64,000 nucleotides of DNA from Cellulomonas gilvus ATCC 13127 (GTDB taxonomy: Bacteria > Actinomycetota > Actinomycetes > Actinomycetales > Cellulomonadaceae). The notes beneath the pieces are model-generated. The model saw nothing but the letters and a program-made list of their open reading frames with translations, ran no database searches and was not told where the DNA came from. The translations under genes were made by a program, and so were the position numbers. Below are positions 34,265 to 44,706 of the stretch, in pieces (the first letter of the stretch is position 1; each line of letters begins with the position of its first letter). The stretch is from positions 2,480,001 through 2,544,000 of the forward strand of contig NC_015671.1 in assembly GCF_000218545.1 (NCBI RefSeq), given 5' to 3'.

Positions 34265-35296
34265 ATGGCGACGATCGGGTTCCACCACTCGCACGAGCAG
34301 GTCCACCCCGCCGGGCTCCTGGCGGCCGCGCAGCACGCCGAGCAGGTCGGGTTCGACGCGGGCATGTGCTCCGACCACTTCGCGCCCTGGAGCGTGACGC
34401 AGGGCCACTCGGGCTTCGCCTGGAGCTGGCTGGGGGCCGCGCTCGCGACGACGAGCCTGCCGTTCGGCGTGGTCAATGCGCCCGGCCAGCGCTACCACCC
34501 GGCGATCATCGCGCAGGCCGCCGCGACGCTCGCCGCGATGTTCCCCGGCCGGTTCTGGGTCGCGCTCGGCTCGGGCGAGAACCTCAACGAGCACGTCACG
34601 GGTGACGCCTGGCCGCGCAAGCAGGTGCGTGACGCGCGGCTGCGCGAGTGCGTCGACGTCATCCGCGCCCTGCTCGCGGGCGAGGAGGTCTCGCACGACG
34701 GCCTGGTCCGCGTCGACCGCGCCAAGCTGTGGACGCTGCCCGACGAGCCCCCGCTGCTCGTCGGACCCGCGGTCACTCCCGCGACCGCCGCGTCGCACGC
34801 CGCCTGGGCCGATGGCCTCGTCACGGTCAACCAGCACCCCGACCGGCTGCGCGAGGTCGTGCGTGCCTACCGCGACGCGGGCGGGCGCGGCACCGCGGCG
34901 CTGCAGGTGCACGTCGCATGGGCGCCGGACGCGGACGAGGCGCTCGCGATGGCCCGGGAGCAGTGGGGTGTGCAGGTGTTCGGCCCGCCCCTGGCGTGGG
35001 ACCTGGACCTGCCCGAGTCCTTCGACTCGCTCGCGCCGCACGTGTCCGACGACGCCGTGCGCGCGTCGGTGCTCGTCGAGCACGACCCGGCGCGCCTGCG
35101 GGACCGCCTCGCCGACCTCGTCGGGATCGGGTTCGACGCCGTGTACGTCCACCAGGTGGCCACCGACCCCCGCCCGTCGCAGGACAAGCACGCGAGCGCC
35201 GCACCGACCGCGACGCACGTCTCCGCCACGCTCGGCCGGTTCCTCGACATGGCCGGCGAGCACGTGCTGCCGGGCCTGCGGGAGGTGCTCGGATGA
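34265..35296 (+). CDS. LLM-class flavin oxidoreductase (TIGR03885-like)
   Basis: The 343-residue protein is a luciferase-like TIM-barrel oxidoreductase. The N-terminus IGFHHSHEQVHPAGLLAAAQHAEQVGFDAGMCSDHF and the core APGQRYHPAIIAQAAATLAAMFPGRFWVALGSGE match a subgroup that I recall as TIGR03885. That subgroup is close to F420-dependent glucose-6-phosphate dehydrogenases but is thought to use FMN in species lacking F420. Since actinobacteria can make F420, the cofactor here is uncertain. The substrate is unknown. It overlaps the next gene, a GH13 glucanase/trehalose-type enzyme, by ATGA, which suggests a sugar-related role. Confidence 0.87.
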   Translation: MATIGFHHSHEQVHPAGLLAAAQHAEQVGFDAGMCSDHFAPWSVTQGHSGFAWSWLGAALATTSLPFGVVNAPGQRYHPAIIAQAAATLAAMFPGRFWVALGSGENLNEHVTGDAWPRKQVRDARLRECVDVIRALLAGEEVSHDGLVRVDRAKLWTLPDEPPLLVGPAVTPATAASHAAWADGLVTVNQHPDRLREVVRAYRDAGGRGTAALQVHVAWAPDADEALAMAREQWGVQVFGPPLAWDLDLPESFDSLAPHVSDDAVRASVLVEHDPARLRDRLADLVGIGFDAVYVHQVATDPRPSQDKHASAAPTATHVSATLGRFLDMAGEHVLPGLREVLG

Positions 35297-36999
35297 GGAT
35301 CCGCGAGACCGGCGAGCTGTGGTGGAAGACCGCGGTGATCTACTGCCTGGACGTCGAGACGTTCATGGACTGGGACGACGACGGGATCGGGGACCTGGAG
35401 GGCCTCGTCCAGCGCATCGACCACCTGGCCGACCTGGGCGTCACGTGCCTGTGGCTCATGCCGTTCTACCCGACGGCCGACCGTGACGACGGCTACGACA
35501 TCACCGACTTCCTGGGCGTCGACCCCCGCCTGGGAGACCTGGGCGACCTGGTGCGGCTCATCCGCACCGCGCAGGACCGCGGCATCCGCGTGATCGCCGA
35601 CCTCGTCGTGAACCACACCAGCGCGCAGCACCCGTGGTTCAAGGCCGCGCGACGCAGCACGTCCTCGCCGTACCGCGACTACTACGTGTGGCGTTCCACG
35701 CCGCCACCCGACACGAGCGACCAGGTGGTCTTCCCCGACCAGGAGGACAGCATCTGGACGCTCGACGAGGCGAGCGGTGAGTACTACCGGCACCGGTTCT
35801 ACCGCCACCAGCCCGACCTCAACACCGCCAACCCGGCCGTGCGCGACGAGATCGCCAAGACCGTGGGCTTCTGGACGCAGCTCGGGCTGTCCGGCTTCCG
35901 CGTCGACGCCGTCCCGTTCTTCCTGAGCGACACCGCCAAGCACCCCGGCGACGACATCACCGACCCGCACGACTACCTGCGGGACCTGCGTGCGTTCCTG
36001 CACCGCCGCCGCGGCGACGCCATCCTCATGGGCGAGGTCAACCTCCCGTACGACGAGCAGCGCCTGTACTTCGGGGACAGCGACGGCGACGGCACGTCCG
36101 ACGGCGACGAGCTCACGCTGCAGTTCGACTTCGTCGGGATGCAGCAGCTGTACCTGGCGCTCGCCCGCCAGGACGCGGGCCCGATCGCCGACGCGCTGCG
36201 GGCCCGGCCCGCGATCCCCCGTGACGCGCAGTGGGCGACGTTCGTGCGCAACCATGACGAGCTCACGCTGGACAAGCTGTCCGACGACGAGCGCGCCGAG
36301 GTGTTCGCCGCGTTCGGACCCGACCCCGACATGCAGCTGTACGGCCGCGGCCTGCGGCGCCGGCTGCCCCCGATGCTGGCGGGAGACCCCCGGCGCATCC
36401 GGATGGTCTACTCGCTGCTGTTCTCCCTGCCCGGCACGCCCGTGCTGTTCTACGGCGAGGAGATCGGCATGGGCGAGAACCTGGCCGTCGAGGGCCGCAT
36501 GGCGGTGCGCACCCCCATGCAGTGGAGCGACGCGCGCAACGGCGGCTTCAGCCGAGCGGCCCCGTCGCGCCTGCCCGGGCCCGTCGTCGAGGGCGGGTAC
36601 GGCCCCGAGCACGTCAACGTCGCCGACCAGCGCCGCGACCCCGACGCGCTGCTGTCCTTCGTCGGGACGCTCGTGCGGCGCTACCGCGAGAGCCCCGAGC
36701 TCGGCTGGGCGGAATGCGCGGAGATCCTCGACCAGCCGCACCCCGGCGTGCTCGCACACCGGTGCACGTGGGAGGACGGGTCCATGGTCGCGGTGCACAA
36801 CCTCACCGACCAGGCCGTCACGGTCCCGCTCACGCTGGCCGACCTCAAGCACGACGACGATGCGCCCGCCCGGCTCGTCGACCTGCTGCAGGACGGCGCG
36901 TGCGACGTCGACGGCCGCGGCCGCGTCTCGCTCGAGCTGCCCGCCTACGGCTATCGCTGGCTGCGCGTGGTGCACGCCGACGACCGCCGCATGGTCTGA
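35293..36999 (+). CDS. GH13 alpha-amylase / trehalose synthase-like enzyme
   Basis: The 568-residue protein is a complete GH13 enzyme. Conserved regions are VIADLVVNHTS, GFRVDAVPF (nucleophile Asp), ILMGEVNL (acid/base Glu) and FVRNHDEL (third Asp). The N-terminal WWKTAVIYCLDVETFMDWDDDGIGDLEGL and the central RDYYVWRSTPP are most like trehalose synthase and related GH13_16-type proteins, which interconvert maltose and trehalose. It lacks a maltokinase domain and a signal peptide, so it acts in the cytoplasm. The start overlaps the LLM oxidoreductase stop. Strict trehalose synthase activity cannot be confirmed by eye, so the call is kept broad. Confidence 0.9.
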   Translation: MRIRETGELWWKTAVIYCLDVETFMDWDDDGIGDLEGLVQRIDHLADLGVTCLWLMPFYPTADRDDGYDITDFLGVDPRLGDLGDLVRLIRTAQDRGIRVIADLVVNHTSAQHPWFKAARRSTSSPYRDYYVWRSTPPPDTSDQVVFPDQEDSIWTLDEASGEYYRHRFYRHQPDLNTANPAVRDEIAKTVGFWTQLGLSGFRVDAVPFFLSDTAKHPGDDITDPHDYLRDLRAFLHRRRGDAILMGEVNLPYDEQRLYFGDSDGDGTSDGDELTLQFDFVGMQQLYLALARQDAGPIADALRARPAIPRDAQWATFVRNHDELTLDKLSDDERAEVFAAFGPDPDMQLYGRGLRRRLPPMLAGDPRRIRMVYSLLFSLPGTPVLFYGEEIGMGENLAVEGRMAVRTPMQWSDARNGGFSRAAPSRLPGPVVEGGYGPEHVNVADQRRDPDALLSFVGTLVRRYRESPELGWAECAEILDQPHPGVLAHRCTWEDGSMVAVHNLTDQAVTVPLTLADLKHDDDAPARLVDLLQDGACDVDGRGRVSLELPAYGYRWLRVVHADDRRMV

Positions 37000-37071
37000 G
37001 CGACCCGTGCGCCCCTGTTCGGTTGTCCACACCCCCGCGGACAATCCCCTGTGCGCCGCGCCCTGAATGGG

Positions 37072-37077
37072 TAGTTT
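37072..37077 (+). promoter_or_regulatory. -10 element for a leaderless DUF6318 transcript
   Basis: TAGTTT ends 7 nt before ATG 37085. No ribosome binding site is present between them. Confidence 0.5.
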
Positions 37078-37084
37078 CTCCCCC

Positions 37085-37723
37085 ATGCGCCGGAGACTCG
37101 CCCGCACCGCCGCGGCCCTGGTCTGTCTGATCGCCCTCGGTGCCTGCACCTCCGAGCCGTCGGAGGTCCCGCCGAGTGCCACTCCGTCGCCGACGGCCAC
37201 CGCCTCCGCCACCCCATCACCGACTCCGGCTCCGAGCCCGACACCCTCGACCGCACCCACCTCCGGCCCGGACCAGGACGTGACCCGGCCGCCCACGCCG
37301 CCCGCCGCACTCGACGGCCCGGCCACCGAGGACAACGCGGTCCTTGTGGCGAAGTACTTCGTCGCGCTGTTCCCTTATGTGACGTCCACTGGCGACCTCC
37401 AGGTATGGGACCGCATGAGTGGAAGGACGTGCCACTACTGCGCCAACGTCCGCGACATCGTGACGAAGCTGTTCGATGCCGACCAGCGCTCCGTGGGCGG
37501 TGCCGACGACATCGGCTTCGGCTCAGCTTCACGCATCAGCGCGGACTCATTCGTTGCCGCGATCGATCTGGTGCAGCATCCGTCCCGCACCGTTGACAGG
37601 CAGGACCGCGTCATCGAGACCTTCCCAGACACGCTCGTGCTCCGAGCCCACGTCGAGCTGAGTTGGACGGGAAGTCGCTGGCGGATCGACGGCTTGGAAA
37701 TGCAGCGAATGGGAACGCAATGA
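37085..37723 (+). CDS. DUF6318 family lipoprotein
   Basis: The 212-residue protein has a lipoprotein signal (AAALVCLIALGAC, lipobox LGA|C), then about 45 residues of Pro/Ser/Thr linker, and a C-terminal domain with VLVAKYFVALFPYVTSTGDLQVWDRMSGRTCHYCANV. The paired cysteines in CHYC are typical of DUF6318. The function is unknown; a cell-surface location is expected. Local GC is slightly lower than in neighbouring genes. Its stop overlaps the next ATG (ATGA at 37720), so it is coupled with the PKD protein. The upstream TAGTTT element suggests a leaderless message. Confidence 0.85.
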   Translation: MRRRLARTAAALVCLIALGACTSEPSEVPPSATPSPTATASATPSPTPAPSPTPSTAPTSGPDQDVTRPPTPPAALDGPATEDNAVLVAKYFVALFPYVTSTGDLQVWDRMSGRTCHYCANVRDIVTKLFDADQRSVGGADDIGFGSASRISADSFVAAIDLVQHPSRTVDRQDRVIETFPDTLVLRAHVELSWTGSRWRIDGLEMQRMGTQ

Positions 37724-38565
37724 GGCGGACAGCGCTCACCGCACTCACGCTCGTGACGGCGTTAGTGGCCGCGAGCCCTGCGCTGGCTATTCAGCAGGAC
37801 ACCGACGGCGACCAGATCACCCTGAGTGACACATTCAAGCGGCATCAGGAGTACCGCAGGTACCAGGCGCTGGGTGTCGCTCCAGAGCAGCGCCTCATCG
37901 AGTTCGTTCACGCTCCGCTCTGCAATGTCGACAGCCGGTTCCTCGAGCCGGGGATCGATGGGAACTGCGAACCTCCCAATGGCACCGTGAACCTCCCCGG
38001 GTGTGGCGACGACGAGCCGGTCGAACCGCTGTGGCGTCGAACGCGCACGAGCCCCGACGCCGAGTGGACGCGCTGGGACCAGTACATCGGCTGGATCTGC
38101 CCCGACGACCTGCTGCCTCCGTTCACCGAGCAGGACTTCCGGAGCCTGACCATCGCCTCGCCCGAGGCGCACCGACAGCCCGCGACGGGCGACGTGCTCG
38201 TCAACAAGCCCCTGATCGTCTACACCGAGCCGGACGTCGAGCGCAGGTTCCGCACCAGCCTGTTCGGGTACGGCATCGACGTCGTCGCGACGCCGCTGGA
38301 GTACACGTGGGACTTCGGCGACGGGACCGAGCTGACGACGACGTCCCCAGGTGCGCCCTACCCGTCGTTCGAGCTGACGCACGACTACCGCGCCCCGGGC
38401 GCGGCGACCGTCACGCTGACGACCAGCTGGGAGGGCCAGTACCGCGTCGACGAGGACCCCGACGGCGAGTGGCGGGACATCGACGGGACGGCAGTCACCA
38501 CGGTCGCGCTCGACCCGTTCGAGGTGGTCGAGCTGCGCACCCGTCTGACGGACGGCCGGCGCTGA
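37720..38565 (+). CDS. Secreted PKD-domain protein
   Basis: The 281-residue protein starts with a signal peptide (RRTALTALTLVTALVAASPALA). A middle region with paired cysteines (APLCNVDSRF...NCEPP...LPGCGDD...WICPDD) is followed by a C-terminal PKD-like Ig fold, YTWDFGDGTELTTTSPGAPYPSFELTHDY. PKD domains mediate protein or polysaccharide contacts outside the cell. The N-terminal half is not recognised. The gene is translationally coupled to the DUF6318 lipoprotein, so the two probably act together at the surface. There is no LPXTG or other anchor, so it may be released or held by the lipoprotein. Confidence 0.82.
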   Translation: MRRTALTALTLVTALVAASPALAIQQDTDGDQITLSDTFKRHQEYRRYQALGVAPEQRLIEFVHAPLCNVDSRFLEPGIDGNCEPPNGTVNLPGCGDDEPVEPLWRRTRTSPDAEWTRWDQYIGWICPDDLLPPFTEQDFRSLTIASPEAHRQPATGDVLVNKPLIVYTEPDVERRFRTSLFGYGIDVVATPLEYTWDFGDGTELTTTSPGAPYPSFELTHDYRAPGAATVTLTTSWEGQYRVDEDPDGEWRDIDGTAVTTVALDPFEVVELRTRLTDGRR

Positions 38566-38606
38566 CCGGTCACGGGACGCCAGCCATGCACGTCGGAGGC
38601 CGTGCC

Positions 38607-38612
38607 TAGACT
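38607..38612 (+). promoter_or_regulatory. -10 element for the SWIM operon
   Basis: TAGACT ends 8 nt before GTG 38621 with no ribosome binding site, consistent with a leaderless transcript. Confidence 0.5.
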
Positions 38613-38620
38613 CGCCCCTC

Positions 38621-39946
38621 GTGACCACCCGGACGTTCGCGCGCGGCTCCCACCTGGGCGAGGACGGTCTGACGCTCGGGCTGGCACCGGCGCTGACACC
38701 GGGCGGTGTCGTCGACGACCCGAGCTTCTTCCACGGGTTCGCCGCGCACCCCCAGGTGCTGGCCCGTGGACTGCTCACGCTCGCGGACGTGACGGCGACG
38801 CGGTACTTCCAGTTCACGCCGACGTCGCAGCGCGATCCGGTGCTCACGGCTCACGGCGACCGGCTGCGCGCCGAGTGCTTCTCGGCGTGCAACAGCGTCT
38901 ACGCGCGACTCGACCTGCTGCCGGACTCGTTCGACTCGGGCCGGATGAGCCACGGGACCACCAACGTGGACATCGGTCTGGCCACCCGCGCGGCGCTCGC
39001 GCGGGTCGGCCGGGACCGGCTGCTCCACCTCGACGTGGGCTCCGACGGGCTGACGCTCTCGAGCCCCACGGACACGATCGCGGAGCGGCCCGTGCAGATG
39101 CCGGGGCGCTGGGTGCGCGCGCTGGGCAACGTCGCGCAGCTGCACCACGCGCTGGCGCCCGGGTTCACGGTGGGCACGGCGGCCGCGCGCGCGTTCGTCG
39201 CAGCGCTGCCTGCGGCGACGGCCACCCACCGTACGGGCTGGCTCGTCGCGGACCGGTCCGGCGTACGTGTCTCCTCCCGTGCGGCGCCGGGCGGGGTGCA
39301 CGTCGCGGGACTGCACCGGCTGAGCGCCGCCAAGCGCCTGCTCCCCCACGTCGCGGGGCTCACCATGCACGGCGGTGCGGAGCCGGGCCCGGTCGCGGTG
39401 GAGCTGGCGCTGCCGGGCGCACGGCTGGTGCTCGGGCTGACCGACGAGGCGTGGCGCGGCCACTCCGGCGAGGGCGCGCTGCTCGCGGCGCTCGCCGGCG
39501 CCACGGTCGCGGAGGACGCCGACCTGGTGAGCGCGCTCCTGGCGTTCGAGCCCGTGATCGACATCCCCGCACTCGCGCGCGCGGCCGCGCTCGACGAGCA
39601 CCGGGTGCGCGATGCGCTCGCAGTGCTGGCGGCCGACGGGCGGGTCGGGTGGGACGCACACGACGCGGCGTGGTTCCACCGCGAGCTCCCGCACGATCCC
39701 GAGCGGGTGGACAAGGACAACCCGCGGCTGGTCGCGGCACGCAGGCTCGTCGCGGACGGCGCGGCGACCCCGACCGCAGGCGGGTGGTCGGTCCGGCGTC
39801 AGCGCGGCGACGGCCCCGAGCACCGGGTCACGCACGGCGACGCGGGTCCGCGCTGCACCTGCACCTGGTACCTCACGCACGGCCGTGGTCGCGGCCCGTG
39901 CGCGCACGTCCTGGCCGTCCAGATCCTCACGGAGGACCCCGCATGA
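38621..39946 (+). CDS. SWIM zinc-finger protein
   Basis: The 441-residue protein ends with a SWIM finger, CTCTWYLTHGRGRGPCAHVLAV (CxCx(n)CxH), which binds zinc and usually contacts DNA or protein. The body has no recognised enzyme motif; a segment around residues 305-365 (EPVIDIPALARAAALDEHRVRDALAVLAADGRVGWD) looks like a winged helix. Similar proteins occur across actinobacteria next to one very large partner gene. The partner here overlaps by ATGA. SWIM proteins are also found with MoxR/vWA gene clusters, but no MoxR ATPase or vWA gene is adjacent. The function is unknown; regulation or defence have both been proposed for SWIM operons. Confidence 0.85.
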   Translation: MTTRTFARGSHLGEDGLTLGLAPALTPGGVVDDPSFFHGFAAHPQVLARGLLTLADVTATRYFQFTPTSQRDPVLTAHGDRLRAECFSACNSVYARLDLLPDSFDSGRMSHGTTNVDIGLATRAALARVGRDRLLHLDVGSDGLTLSSPTDTIAERPVQMPGRWVRALGNVAQLHHALAPGFTVGTAAARAFVAALPAATATHRTGWLVADRSGVRVSSRAAPGGVHVAGLHRLSAAKRLLPHVAGLTMHGGAEPGPVAVELALPGARLVLGLTDEAWRGHSGEGALLAALAGATVAEDADLVSALLAFEPVIDIPALARAAALDEHRVRDALAVLAADGRVGWDAHDAAWFHRELPHDPERVDKDNPRLVAARRLVADGAATPTAGGWSVRRQRGDGPEHRVTHGDAGPRCTCTWYLTHGRGRGPCAHVLAVQILTEDPA

Positions 39947-42900
39947 CCGTCACCCCCCGCCTCGCCGCCGCGGTCGAGGTGTTCCGGGAGCTCGGCTGGA
40001 CGCAGGCGTCACCGGACGACGTGGCGACGTTGCCCGCGGGCACCCCCGAGCAGCAGCGCACCGCGCGCGACGGCCTGGCCACGGGCGAGTGGGGCGAGTG
40101 GGGCCGGACCGGGCCGAACACGTACGGCTGGATCAGCTGGGTGGACGTGGACCGGGACATGCTCGGGGCGTTCGCGGTGCGGGTGGGGGTCGACGCGCGC
40201 CAAGCGGCCCGCGTCCTGCCGGGCACGGAACGCCTGTCCGACGAGCAGGCCACACGACTCCTGGCGACGCGCGGACCCCGGTTCGCCGAGCAGTTCGTCG
40301 AGGCGGCCTGCCGGTCCAACCGACGCGCGTGGGAGCACGCGACCAGCGCGCACGCGGGCGCCGCGGTGCGGCTCGTGGACCTGCACGACCTGCCCGTGCC
40401 CCGCAACGTCGAGTACCTCAAGGACTGGTCGGTCTACGCGCTCGGCGCGCTCACCGGTGAGGGCGAGCTGTTCCCGCAGAGCCGCGGCTGGTGCGAGCCC
40501 GCGGTGGTCACGCGGCGGCTGGCCGAGCACGTGCGCGCCGGCATCGAGGTGGGCTGCCCCGCCACCGGGCCGTTCGGTGCGGTGGTCCCGGAGGCCGTGG
40601 CCCGTGGTCTGCTCCCCCGCGACGAGACGCTGGCCCTGGTGCTGACGGCGCTCGACGCCGCTCAGCGGCCCGGGGACCGGACCGTGTGGGTGCGCGTGCT
40701 GACCGGTCCGCTGGCGCTGACGGACGACGAGCTGCTGGCGCACGCCGATGCGTTCGTCACGGTCCTGGCGCACGGCGACGGGCCCGTCGTCGAGCTGCTG
40801 GCGCCGCGGCTGATCCGCCTGGCGCCGCAGGACGTCCTCGGCGACGTGCTCGCCGTGACGCTGCCGACCCGCACGAAGAAGCTGGTCCGCGTGCTGCTCG
40901 GTGCCGCGGCCGAGCGCGCGCGACCCGCCGACCACGTGGTCGAGGCCGTCGCGCCGCTGGTCCTGCCGCACGTCACGGGGACGGACCGGCAGCTCGCGCG
41001 TGCGGCGCGGACCCTCGCCGATGCGTGGGCCATGGAGCCTGGCCCGGACAGCGCGCCCGACGACGAGGCACGTGGCCTGTGGCGGCCCACCCCGCCGCTC
41101 TGGACCGTGCCGCGCCTGGAGCTCGGTCCCGTGACCGCGGAGGCGCTGACGGCGTCGGCCGCGGCGCTCACCGGACGGCCGGAGGGGGTCGTCGACGTCG
41201 AGGTGGAGCGGTTCCTCGCGCTCGCCAACGCGGTGGCGCGCGACGACGTCGCCGCGGCACGCACCGCGCTCGGCGGCGTGCGCCACGGCTGGGTGGGCGG
41301 CCTGCGGTGCGTCCCGGAGTGGGTCGCCGGCGAGCCCAACCGCCTGCTCGACCGGCCCGCCAACCCCGCGTACACCGACGCGCGCGCCACGGTGTGGGGC
41401 CCGGCCGAGGCGCGGGAGGCCGCCGTGATGCAGCGGCTCGGAGAGGCGCCGGTGCTGCTGTCCACGCCCACGTGGGTGGACCTGAGGATCGACCCGGCGG
41501 ACCTCGTCGACCGCCTGCGTGAGTACCGGGCGGCGGGCGCCACCGTGAGCGAGGGTGACCTGTACCTGGCGCTCACGCGCAGCGACCCGACGCTCGCGAC
41601 GCCCGAGGTGCTCGAGGCGCTCGTCGGGCTGACCGTGCCCGTCGTGCTGCAGTCGGGCAGCACCGCACCCGTCACCGCCGGACCGGCCGTGCGCGACTAC
41701 CTCCTCGACCCGCTGGTCGAGCCCCCGCTCGAGGTCACCGAGTCGTGGCGGCAGTGGTCGCCGGCCGCACGGGCCGTGCCCGCGTCGCTCGGGTGGCTGC
41801 CCGCACGCATCGACGCCGAGAGCCGCTTCGACTTCCCCGGTCTCGACGAGGTGCCGACGTGGGGCGACGCGGCCGCCACCCACCTCGGCCACTCCGAGTC
41901 GGCCGAGATCGGACTGCTCCTGCGACAGGCCGTCCGTCGCGCCACGCCGCTGCCCCCGGGCCTCGCGGTCAACCTCATCGGCGCGCAGCGCGTCTTCCAC
42001 CACGCCGCCGCACCCGACGGCACCGCCGCGGTCCACGAGGCATGGGAGCGGGGTCTGCTGCGTCCGGGCGTTCCCGACGTGCGCCTCCTGGACTGGCGCG
42101 AGACGCCGTCGAACCTGGCCGCCCTGGCCCGCGCGTGCGACGAGCTCGCCGCCGAGGGCCTGCTCTCGGTGGTCTGGCCGGTGCTCGACGGCGTCCTCAC
42201 CGCGAGCCTGCGCGCACCCCGCATGCTCGCCGGCACCGCCGAGGTGGTCGAGGCCATGCAACGGCTCCTGCCGGAGGTCCGGGCCGCCGTCGCGGGCGAC
42301 CTGGCCGGTCCCGCCGCGCTCGCCCTTCCCGGTGCGCGCGCGCTCGCCGAGCGCGCCGGTTCCTCCCGCGCGGTCACCGCCGCGCGCGCCCTCGTCGCGC
42401 AGCTCCCGGCCCTGCCTCCCACTCCCGAGACCGCTCCCGAGACCGCCCCCGCAGAGGTGCCCGCACCCGCGCCGGCGACCGGACGGTCGTTCGACGAGAT
42501 CTGGCCCGCCGGGGCCGGCAGCGCGCCCGCCGTCGACGACGGTGCCGTGCTCACCGCGCAGTGGGCCGACACCTCGGGCAAGCAGCTGGCCCTCGACCTC
42601 ACGCTGCCGCACGAGCCGCACGGCCCGTTCCGCGTGATCAAAGGCTGGTTCTACGACCTGGAGCACGAGGGCCAGTGCGCCGCGGTGGCGCTCCCGGTGC
42701 CCGAGGGCGCGCGCGGTGCGCAGGCGTGGCTGCGCTGGGACGCCGACGCGGGCCGGCTCGTCGTGTCCTCGCAGCGCAACTGGCGCGGCGGAACGGACGG
42801 CCCGTTGGACGGCGGGCCGGTCGCCCCGCTGACCACCTCGATGGTCGCCGCGGTGCTGGCGAGCCTGTGCCACGCCGACGGCGGGACCTACCACCAGCAC

Positions 42901-43332
42901 CACCTGGTGACGTCCGGGCTGTTCGGCTCGGCGGCCGTCGCGGCCGCGATGCGCGCGCTGCTGCCCCACCCGGACGTCAGCCCGGCCCGGATGGTCAAGC
43001 TGCTCGAGAGCGACCCGACCACGTTGCCAGTGCTGTGGCCCGTCCTGGCCGAGTCCGTCCGCCACGCCGCCGAGCTCCCCGGCGCGGCTCCGCGGTGGCT
43101 CAACCGTGTGCTGGACGTGACGCTGCTGCACGCGGCCGCGTTGCGCACCGCGGCCGACCGCGCCCTGATCCCTGCCGCTGCCGCCGCGTGGCCCGGACTC
43201 GCCGCGCTCGCCGCCCGCCCCGGGTCCTCGGCGGTCCCCCGCAAGGCCCGCACGCTCGTCGCCGCGCTGCTGGACACCGATCGCGGTACGCCGATCGACG
43301 CTGCCGGCGCCGCAGCGCGCGCCTCGGGGTAG
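39943..43332 (+). CDS. Large uncharacterised protein coupled to the SWIM gene
   Basis: The 1129-residue protein has no signal peptide or membrane helix. Most of it looks like alpha-helical, HEAT-like repeats (for example ARAARTLADAWAMEPG and AVTAARALVAQLPALPPTPE). A separate segment after a Pro/Glu-rich linker at about residue 820-850 (FDEIWPAGAGSAPAVDDGAVLTAQWADTSGKQLALDLTL) has beta character. Similar giant partners of SWIM proteins may fall in DUF6493 or DUF7824, which I could not verify. No catalytic motif was found. ATGA overlap with the SWIM gene implies equal production and a joint complex. Its length and the tight pairing make it the main candidate for an uncharacterised system here. 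Confidence 0.75.
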   Translation: MTVTPRLAAAVEVFRELGWTQASPDDVATLPAGTPEQQRTARDGLATGEWGEWGRTGPNTYGWISWVDVDRDMLGAFAVRVGVDARQAARVLPGTERLSDEQATRLLATRGPRFAEQFVEAACRSNRRAWEHATSAHAGAAVRLVDLHDLPVPRNVEYLKDWSVYALGALTGEGELFPQSRGWCEPAVVTRRLAEHVRAGIEVGCPATGPFGAVVPEAVARGLLPRDETLALVLTALDAAQRPGDRTVWVRVLTGPLALTDDELLAHADAFVTVLAHGDGPVVELLAPRLIRLAPQDVLGDVLAVTLPTRTKKLVRVLLGAAAERARPADHVVEAVAPLVLPHVTGTDRQLARAARTLADAWAMEPGPDSAPDDEARGLWRPTPPLWTVPRLELGPVTAEALTASAAALTGRPEGVVDVEVERFLALANAVARDDVAAARTALGGVRHGWVGGLRCVPEWVAGEPNRLLDRPANPAYTDARATVWGPAEAREAAVMQRLGEAPVLLSTPTWVDLRIDPADLVDRLREYRAAGATVSEGDLYLALTRSDPTLATPEVLEALVGLTVPVVLQSGSTAPVTAGPAVRDYLLDPLVEPPLEVTESWRQWSPAARAVPASLGWLPARIDAESRFDFPGLDEVPTWGDAAATHLGHSESAEIGLLLRQAVRRATPLPPGLAVNLIGAQRVFHHAAAPDGTAAVHEAWERGLLRPGVPDVRLLDWRETPSNLAALARACDELAAEGLLSVVWPVLDGVLTASLRAPRMLAGTAEVVEAMQRLLPEVRAAVAGDLAGPAALALPGARALAERAGSSRAVTAARALVAQLPALPPTPETAPETAPAEVPAPAPATGRSFDEIWPAGAGSAPAVDDGAVLTAQWADTSGKQLALDLTLPHEPHGPFRVIKGWFYDLEHEGQCAAVALPVPEGARGAQAWLRWDADAGRLVVSSQRNWRGGTDGPLDGGPVAPLTTSMVAAVLASLCHADGGTYHQHHLVTSGLFGSAAVAAAMRALLPHPDVSPARMVKLLESDPTTLPVLWPVLAESVRHAAELPGAAPRWLNRVLDVTLLHAAALRTAADRALIPAAAAAWPGLAALAARPGSSAVPRKARTLVAALLDTDRGTPIDAAGAAARASG

Positions 43333-43333
43333 G

Positions 43334-43357
43334 CGCCGGCCGCCGGGCGAGCCGGCG
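43334..43357 (+). terminator. Stem-loop after the SWIM operon
   Basis: CGCCGGC (43334-43340) and GCCGGCG (43351-43357) form a 7-bp stem with a 10-nt loop immediately after the stop at 43332. No U tract follows. Confidence 0.4.
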
Positions 43358-43517
43358 ACGGTGCCCTGCTCGGCGCCTGACCAGCGCGGCGATCACTGCC
43401 GGCCACCCGGTGAGCACCGTCGATCGTCGGCGGATGTCGCTCCTCGTCGAGCTCGCGTGTCAACCCCCGAACGGGCGATATCCAGCCACCCGGAGTGCGG
43501 GCCGCCCGGACCGCGCC

Positions 43518-43523
43518 TAGCGT
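43518..43523 (+). promoter_or_regulatory. -10 element for the kinase gene
   Basis: TAGCGT ends 7 nt before GTG 43531, matching the leaderless pattern seen at several other genes in this window. Confidence 0.5.
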
Positions 43524-43530
43524 CGGCGGG

Positions 43531-44702
<1,172 letters not shown>

Positions 44703-44706
<4 letters not shown>

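Noticed and set aside
40009..43131. Minus-strand open frame of 1040 codons
   Set aside because: It is antisense to the large SWIM-partner gene and has Gly/Arg/Gln/His-rich noise composition.
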